Shown piece by piece: positions 59,316 to 64,000 of a stretch of DNA of 64,000 nt. A model generated the notes under the pieces. That model made no database searches and had not been told where the DNA came from. It worked only from the letters and a program-made list of their open reading frames with translations. Source of the DNA: Chryseobacterium artocarpi (GTDB taxonomy: Bacteria; Bacteroidota; Bacteroidia; Flavobacteriales; Weeksellaceae). A program made the translations under genes and the position numbers. How positions within the stretch are numbered: the first letter of the stretch is position 1; each line of letters begins with the position of its first letter. The stretch covers positions 62,001 to 126,000 of the forward strand of contig NZ_MAYH01000012.1 in NCBI RefSeq assembly GCF_001684975.1. The letters run 5' to 3'.

Positions 59316-60677
59316 ATGGATAGCAAATTACAGGCGCAAGAAAGCCAGCAGCAGGGACAACAGCAGCACGCTGGACAACCGAAAGGGAATCCACTTGCAG
59401 AGCTCAATAAAATGGGAGGTTTCGGCTTTGTTGAATCCGTTGTAGACGGAATCGCCAATATGAACCCAACGAGAAAAGCAAGGAAAGAAATTTTCCTTAA
59501 CGATAGCAATAAATCAGACGAAAGAAAAGAGCTTCTTCAAAAAATTAACCTTTGGGTAAGCCTTTTAGAAGGAAGTGAATCTGCTGATAAAATGGCTGAT
59601 ACGTGCAAAAACAAAGCACAACAGGCTGATCAGAATTTAAAGAAAAACTTAAAAAATACACTTGATGCAGTTCGTCTGTTGGAAACCAACTATAGAACTG
59701 TAGCTCAATTCTACAAAAATACAGAATTGGATAAAGTGGACAACGTAAGTATCGTAAACGCAAGTATCGATCAGGTTTCAGACCTTGATAATCCTTTGTT
59801 TATTGATGCAATCTCAGAAGAATTCAAAAACTACTACGACCGTTTAGACCTTAGAGATAACTATTCAATCCTTGCTATCCCTGGATATTTAGGATCAAAT
59901 AAAGTGATCGAAAAATGGGCGAAAATCTGTAACGAAAACAAAGTAATGATGGTTACAGACTTCGCAAACCTGGATAAACCGGATGACGTTGTAGACTTAT
60001 TCCATTCTGCTAATCTTACAGGAGGTGAACTTCACAGAAGTAACGTTATTATGACGTGTAACTGGCTTGTAGGACGTGGAAAAGCAGAAGAAGTAGGTGA
60101 AGAAGAAAACGTAGAACTTCCACCTTCCACTTCATTAGCCGGAAAAATCCACAAGACTTTAATGTCTCAGGTTGCAGCTGGTAAAAAACATGGTAATATC
60201 AACGAAGTAGACGCTGTAAAATTCGAATTGAAGAAAAGTGAAATTTCTCAGTTAGAAAAAATGGGTCTGGTACCAATGGTAAATGAATACGGAAAAATTA
60301 TGGCTTTCTCTGCGAAGACATTATTTACAGGAGACAATATTGGTCTTCAGACGTATTCAGTAGTTCGTGTATTCGATTATGTAACTAAAGTATTACTTGA
60401 CTTCCTGAACAGAAGAGCTTTTGAAAACTGGAATGCTAAAAACGAAGATGATTTGAGAAGACAAATTGTAACGTTCCTTGACAATATCAAAGGACCGGAC
60501 AAGTTGATCGAAAAATTCAAGATCGTTCGTTTCGAACAGGATAGAGTAAACAAAGACAGAGTATGGCTTGATATCCGTATGACACCTTATTTCCCTACAA
60601 AAAGTTTCGTTATCAAACTTGACGGACACAAAGGAGATGATGGTAACGAATGGGATGCAGAATACGCTCAGGAATAA
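59316..60677 (+). CDS. tssC: Type VI secretion contractile sheath large subunit (Bacteroidota subtype iii, DUF5458)
   Basis: The 453-residue protein matches the T6SSiii TssC family (DUF5458): a Gln-rich N-terminus (QESQQQGQQQHAGQPK), NPTRKARKEIFLNDSNK, a helical region, YSILAIPGYLGSNKVIEKWAKICNENKVMMVTDF (about 180-215) and the C-terminal sheath strands VNKDRVWLDIRMTPYFPTKSFVIKLDGHKGDDG. It pairs with TssB directly upstream to build the sheath. The terminator at 60698-60730 ends this pair, so it is a two-gene unit isolated from other T6SS genes in this window. Confidence 0.85.
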   Translation: MDSKLQAQESQQQGQQQHAGQPKGNPLAELNKMGGFGFVESVVDGIANMNPTRKARKEIFLNDSNKSDERKELLQKINLWVSLLEGSESADKMADTCKNKAQQADQNLKKNLKNTLDAVRLLETNYRTVAQFYKNTELDKVDNVSIVNASIDQVSDLDNPLFIDAISEEFKNYYDRLDLRDNYSILAIPGYLGSNKVIEKWAKICNENKVMMVTDFANLDKPDDVVDLFHSANLTGGELHRSNVIMTCNWLVGRGKAEEVGEEENVELPPSTSLAGKIHKTLMSQVAAGKKHGNINEVDAVKFELKKSEISQLEKMGLVPMVNEYGKIMAFSAKTLFTGDNIGLQTYSVVRVFDYVTKVLLDFLNRRAFENWNAKNEDDLRRQIVTFLDNIKGPDKLIEKFKIVRFEQDRVNKDRVWLDIRMTPYFPTKSFVIKLDGHKGDDGNEWDAEYAQE

Positions 60678-60697
60678 AAAACCTTATTTTAAAATAA

Positions 60698-60730
60698 CAA
60701 AAACCGATGCAATTTTACATCGGTTTTTTT
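60698..60730 (+). terminator. Terminator after tssC
   Basis: AAAACCGATG and CATCGGTTTT form a perfect 10-bp stem with an eight-base loop and a T run. It overlaps the longer possible start of the next gene. Confidence 0.87.
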
Positions 60731-60754
60731 CTACCAATATCTATGAAAATTAAT

Positions 60755-61225
60755 ATGAATAAAAGACTTATCATTGGTTTGCCAGTTTTATTGATGATAC
60801 TTCTGGTAAGTTGTGAGAAAAAATACCAAAGCCCGGGACAATACGAAGAAGACCTCTTTGCAGACGAACGCCAAGAAGGGAAAGCTTATATTATGAATGA
60901 AGAAGAATGCTTCGATGCCAGTGAACTGGTTATTGCAAGTTCAGAAGTAAAATTAGCCGATAGTTCCAAACGCGGAAAACCTTTCTTTATCTATAAAGTA
61001 AGATCAGGCAGAGTATTGAAGAGCATAAGAGACTCTGTTATAGACTATCCAATCGAATTTTTGTCAACATACAAACTGAAATTAAATAATAATAATAATA
61101 ATAATAATGACTCCATGTATGTTTACATGAAAGCTTTGCAAGGCTACAAGTTAATTGCAAAAGACAGAGATCTTAGATATCAGTGGTTGAGAGGAGGCTC
61201 AGTATATCCTGTGAAAAAAAAGTAA
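60755..61225 (+). CDS. Small lipoprotein of unknown function with poly-Asn tract
   Basis: The 156-residue product has a lipoprotein signal (MNKRLIIGLPVLLMILLVSC, Cys20) and a mature part with SPGQYEEDLFADERQEGKA, a VYMKALQGYKLIAKD strand and a basic C-terminus. An (AAT)8 microsatellite (61085-61108) encodes eight consecutive Asn. Longer starts at 60707 and 60743 exist; the first is inside the tssC terminator, and ATG 60755 gives the best signal peptide. Whether it is linked to the T6SS genes upstream is unknown. No family recognised. Confidence 0.68.
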   Translation: MNKRLIIGLPVLLMILLVSCEKKYQSPGQYEEDLFADERQEGKAYIMNEEECFDASELVIASSEVKLADSSKRGKPFFIYKVRSGRVLKSIRDSVIDYPIEFLSTYKLKLNNNNNNNNDSMYVYMKALQGYKLIAKDRDLRYQWLRGGSVYPVKKK

Positions 61226-61233
61226 AATAAACC

Positions 61234-61241
61234 TATCTTTG
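61234..61241 (+). promoter_or_regulatory. -7 box upstream of mutY
   Basis: TATCTTTG, 62 bp before the TTG start codon of mutY; no TTG -33 at normal spacing. Confidence 0.42.
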
Positions 61242-61303
61242 CATTCTCAAAATAATATCCGGGAACAGATATATGATCTTTCCTGGGTTAAATAGATTGG
61301 TTT

Positions 61304-62338
61304 TTGGAAAAAAATAGTACAGCCTCAGATTTTCAGCATATAGGAAACAGGCTTTTGGAGTGGTATAAAAATAATGCGAGAGATCTGCCTTTCAGACAGA
61401 CAAAAGATCCTTATAAAATCTGGATTTGTGAAATTGTATTTCAACAGACCAGAATCAATCAGGGATTGAATCATTACAACAATTTTATTGCAAGATTTCC
61501 GGATGTAAGAACTTTGGCAGAAGCTGAGGAAAATGAAGTTCTGCTGTATTGGAAAGGACTGGGCTATTATTCAAGGGCAATCAATATTCATAAGGCGGCA
61601 CAGCAGATTATGAATGATTATCAGGGAATTTTTCCTGCTCAATATGATGAGATTCTGAAATTAAAAGGAGTAGGAAAGTATACAGCTGCTGCAGTTTCCA
61701 GTATCTGTTTCGATGGAAAAATGCCTGCTGTTGACGGAAATTTTTACCGTGTTCTGAGCCGTTTTTTTGCCGATGATTTTGATATTTCAAATTCAAGAGC
61801 GTTTACTTACTTTTCAGAATTGGCAACTTTGGTAATGCCTGAAAATGTAGGAGATTTCAATCAGGCAATGATGGACATCGGTTCCGAGATCTGTAAACCT
61901 AAAAATCCTTTGTGTGTAGAATGTCCGATCAATCATGAATGTCTTGCATTTTCACTAAATAAAACTTCAGAATTTCCTGTAAAAACAAAAAAAGTAAAGG
62001 CGGAAGACCTTGCTTTAACCTATTATTTTGTTCATCGAAACGGACAATTTTTGATCAGACAGAGAAAAGATGATTTTATCTGGAAGAAATTATTTGAATT
62101 TCCGGAGACTATCCCTGTAGAAATGGAGAAATTTATTACCAGTTCAAAAATAGTTTCTCATAAATTGACACACAAGAACTTAAGTATTGAAATATTTAAC
62201 GTAAATATGACTTCTGAGCAATTATGGAGTAACTTTATCGCTGAAAATGAGTACCTGATTACAGACGTTCAGGGTTCCCATGAAAAATCCTTTCCAAAGC
62301 CTTTGGAAAATTACATTCAAAACTCATTGAAAGACTGA
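61304..62338 (+). CDS. mutY: A/G-specific adenine glycosylase
   Basis: The 344-residue base-excision enzyme removes A mispaired with 8-oxoguanine. It has Glu43 in ICEIVFQQTR, the helix-hairpin-helix KLKGVGKYTAAAV (about 119-131), catalytic Asp144 in PAVDGN, the Fe-S ligands Cys197, Cys204, Cys207 and Cys213 (C-x6-C-x2-C-x5-C), and a C-terminal NUDIX-like domain (about 230-340). The start codon is TTG; no suitable ATG or GTG lies nearby upstream in frame, and the sequence MEKN...LLEWYKNNARDLPFR fits the family. gldD follows after 44 bp, as in other Flavobacteriia. Confidence 0.95.
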   Translation: MEKNSTASDFQHIGNRLLEWYKNNARDLPFRQTKDPYKIWICEIVFQQTRINQGLNHYNNFIARFPDVRTLAEAEENEVLLYWKGLGYYSRAINIHKAAQQIMNDYQGIFPAQYDEILKLKGVGKYTAAAVSSICFDGKMPAVDGNFYRVLSRFFADDFDISNSRAFTYFSELATLVMPENVGDFNQAMMDIGSEICKPKNPLCVECPINHECLAFSLNKTSEFPVKTKKVKAEDLALTYYFVHRNGQFLIRQRKDDFIWKKLFEFPETIPVEMEKFITSSKIVSHKLTHKNLSIEIFNVNMTSEQLWSNFIAENEYLITDVQGSHEKSFPKPLENYIQNSLKD

Positions 62339-62370
62339 AATTTGTCTTCCGAAATCTAAAATCTAATTTG

Positions 62371-62378
62371 TACTTTTG
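62371..62378 (+). promoter_or_regulatory. -7 box abutting the gldD start
   Basis: TACTTTTG, ending 4 bp before the gldD ATG; the predicted transcript start falls at about the start codon, so the mRNA may be leaderless. The nearest TTG is at a non-standard 26-bp spacing. Confidence 0.5.
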
Positions 62379-62382
62379 CAAA

Positions 62383-62940
62383 ATGATAAAAAAAGTCATT
62401 TTTATTTTTGTATCACTGCTTTTAATTTCATGTGGAAAAGATCCGATCCCGAAACCATACGGAGAATTGCGTCTTGAATATCCTGCACCGAAATATCAAA
62501 AGTTTGAAAGCAATTGCGCTTATACATTCGAATATTCAAATTTTGCGAACATCACAGCAGCTAAAAGACCTTGCTGGTATTATTTGAACTACCCCGAAAT
62601 GAAAGCAAAGGTTTTCGTTACTTATTATCCGATACAGAATGACTTTGCTGAACATATCAAGGAAGCTGAAAAAATGGTATACGAACACACCATTAAAGCC
62701 AGTGCCATAGATACAAAATCCTTTGAATATCCTGAAAAAAAGGTATACGGAAACTTCTATGAACTGAAAGGACAGACTGCTTCCAATCTTCAATTTTACA
62801 TTACAGACAGTACGAAACATTTCGTGACTGCTTATTTATACTTTAATACGAGACCGAAACCGGACTCTCTGGCTCCTGCAGTAAATTATATCAAAAATGA
62901 TATGAAACACCTGCTGGATTCTTTTGAATGGAAAAAATAA
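62383..62940 (+). CDS. gldD: Gliding motility lipoprotein GldD
   Basis: The 185-residue lipoprotein has a signal ending LLISC (about Cys17) and the family's PIPKPYGELRLEYPAPKY start, CAYTFEYSNFA, AKVFVTYYPIQND and a final helix DMKHLLDSFEWKK. GldD is a membrane lipoprotein needed for gliding and T9SS-linked surface movement in Flavobacterium, often next to mutY and gldE. In non-gliding Chryseobacterium relatives it is still kept, perhaps for T9SS function. The frame runs upstream to TTG 62368, but the -7 box overlaps it, so ATG 62383 is used. Confidence 0.9.
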   Translation: MIKKVIFIFVSLLLISCGKDPIPKPYGELRLEYPAPKYQKFESNCAYTFEYSNFANITAAKRPCWYYLNYPEMKAKVFVTYYPIQNDFAEHIKEAEKMVYEHTIKASAIDTKSFEYPEKKVYGNFYELKGQTASNLQFYITDSTKHFVTAYLYFNTRPKPDSLAPAVNYIKNDMKHLLDSFEWKK

Positions 62941-62968
62941 TTACTTTTTAATATACATTGAAAAATAT

Positions 62969-63892
62969 ATGAAACTTTTAGTTGTAGGAAGTGTTGCATT
63001 TGATGCAATTGAAACACCATTTGGTAAAACGGATAAGATTTTGGGCGGAGCTGCCACTTATATTGGGATCACTTCATCTATTTTAGGCGTTAAATCCGGT
63101 ATTGTTTCTGTAGTAGGAGGAGACTTTCCACAGGAACACCTTGATATGTTTACAGACAGAGAAGTAAATATCGAAGGAATTGAAATCGTAAAAGAAGGAA
63201 AAACTTTCTTCTGGTCAGGAAAATATCACAACGATTTAAATACAAGAGATACTTTAGCTACAGAAGTAAATGTGTTGGAGAACTTTGATCCGAAAATCCC
63301 GGATTCAATGCAGGATGCCGAAATTTTATTACTTGGAAACCTACACCCTGGAGTTCAGTTATCAGTACTTGAAAAAATGAACAACCGTCCTAAGCTTGTA
63401 ATTCTTGATACGATGAACTTCTGGATGGATTGTGCATTGGATATCTTAATGGATATGATTGCTAAAACAGATGTAATTACCATCAACGATGAGGAGGCAA
63501 GACAACTTTCAGGAGAATATTCTTTAGTAAAAGCAGCTAAAAAGATCCACACTATGGGTCCTGAGTATGTGATCATCAAGAAAGGAGAACACGGAGCTTT
63601 ACTTTTCCATGATAATAAAGTATTTGCTATCCCGGCACTTCCGTTAGAAGAGGTTTTTGACCCGACTGGAGCTGGAGATACTTTTGCAGGAGGTTTTGCA
63701 GCTTATCTTGCTAAAAAAGGAAAATTCGATTTCGATACAATGAAGTCTGCATTGATCGTAGGATCTGCAATGGCATCATTCACTGTAGAAAAATTCGGAA
63801 CAGAAAGAATTCAGGAAGTAGAAGAGTCTGATATGTTCAGCAGATTGAGACAATTCAAAGAATTAACGACATTTGATGTTGAACTACAGTAA
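62969..63892 (+). CDS. PfkB-family carbohydrate kinase
   Basis: The 307-residue sugar kinase has the PfkB N-terminal glycine motif DKILGGAATYIG (about 21-32) and the C-terminal signature DPTGAGDTFAGGF with the catalytic Asp, plus IINDEEAR-type nucleotide region (VITINDEEARQLSG). PfkB enzymes phosphorylate ribose, fructose, adenosine or similar; the exact substrate here is not clear. ATG 62969 gives MKLLVVGSVAFDAIETP, the usual start; a longer frame back to 62924 overlaps gldD. It lies 28 bp after gldD, probably in the same transcript. Confidence 0.9.
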   Translation: MKLLVVGSVAFDAIETPFGKTDKILGGAATYIGITSSILGVKSGIVSVVGGDFPQEHLDMFTDREVNIEGIEIVKEGKTFFWSGKYHNDLNTRDTLATEVNVLENFDPKIPDSMQDAEILLLGNLHPGVQLSVLEKMNNRPKLVILDTMNFWMDCALDILMDMIAKTDVITINDEEARQLSGEYSLVKAAKKIHTMGPEYVIIKKGEHGALLFHDNKVFAIPALPLEEVFDPTGAGDTFAGGFAAYLAKKGKFDFDTMKSALIVGSAMASFTVEKFGTERIQEVEESDMFSRLRQFKELTTFDVELQ

Positions 63893-63926
63893 ATAAATCT
63901 TTTTAAGAAATATTTATAATAAAAAA

Positions 63927-63958
63927 TTGAGTGAAATTCGTTAAGAATTCTAAATTTG
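63927..63958 (+). promoter_or_regulatory. Promoter of the gene at the right edge
   Basis: TTG at 63927-63929, 21-bp spacer, TAAATTTG at 63951-63958, 20 bp before ATG 63979. Confidence 0.65.
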
Positions 63959-63978
63959 CAACTTGTTAAAATAGTAAA

Positions 63979-64000
63979 ATGACAAATAAACTAAAAATCA
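63979..64000 (+). CDS. Start of a further gene, cut by the window edge
   Basis: The frame begins MTNKLKI and runs to the edge. The well-formed promoter 20 bp upstream is the main evidence that this is a real gene start. Too little is visible to name it. Confidence 0.5.

Overview
The window is a chromosomal segment of a Gram-negative Bacteroidota bacterium, most like Chryseobacterium or a close relative (Weeksellaceae/Flavobacteriia). Pointers are the AT-rich sequence, the many -7 promoter boxes of the Bacteroidota form TAnnTTTG (often with a TTG about 19-23 bp upstream), A-rich leaders with few Shine-Dalgarno sequences, the gliding lipoprotein GldD, the long LepB, DUF5683 and WbqC proteins, and T6SS subtype-iii sheath proteins. 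The genus is inferred from familiarity, not from a database search.

Layout. 0-2.7 kb, minus strand: a WYL-domain regulator cut by the left edge, a monoglyceride-lipase-like hydrolase and a membrane protein. 2.8-11.4 kb, plus strand: purA, a TonB-type protein, then parA-parB-DUF5683-dapB-lepB-wbqC. 11.4-14.6 kb: a secreted subtilase, a lipocalin-like lipoprotein and an OmpA lipoprotein. 14.7-18.2 kb: a tightly packed four-gene operon resembling the actinobacterial decaprenyl-phosphoryl-arabinose pathway (UbiA-type phosphoribosyltransferase, DprE1-like, DprE2-like, HAD phosphatase). It is followed by a PrcB-like lipoprotein, a cysteine desulfurase and thioredoxin. 20.4-23.0 kb: four identical tandem tRNA-Asp genes, then a minus-strand beta-helix protein gene and a damaged fifth tRNA-Asp copy, which looks like a small element inserted at a tRNA 3' end.

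23-43 kb holds regulators and envelope genes: a LuxR-type regulator, an L,D-transpeptidase, an aspartyl protease with PDZ domain, an esterase, a NarL-type two-component pair flanked by two similar small lipoproteins, tyrS, an ECF sigma factor, lipA, a divergent AraC/MFS pair, a SpoIIAA-like protein, a FAD oxidoreductase, and DUF4139 and SIMPL proteins. 43-47 kb holds palindromic intergenic repeats and a LytS/LytTR-type two-component operon. 47-57 kb holds a lipocalin, CinA, a 1140-residue GH18-NodB-GT2 fusion protein and two tandem M13 metallopeptidases. 57-64 kb holds an unknown gene, T6SS sheath genes tssB-tssC without other T6SS genes nearby, a lipoprotein, mutY, gldD, a PfkB kinase and the start of one more gene.

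The most striking observation is a set of three direct-repeat sites, ACTTGGTGA - 12 bp - ACTTGGTGA or near variants. They lie 56-66 bp upstream of the DUF4139 gene, the SIMPL gene and the histidine-kinase operon that encodes a LytTR response regulator. Two of them end exactly 27 bp before the same -7-like box, TAATTTTA, and those promoters lack a TTG -33 element. This suggests a local, autoregulated LytTR envelope regulon.
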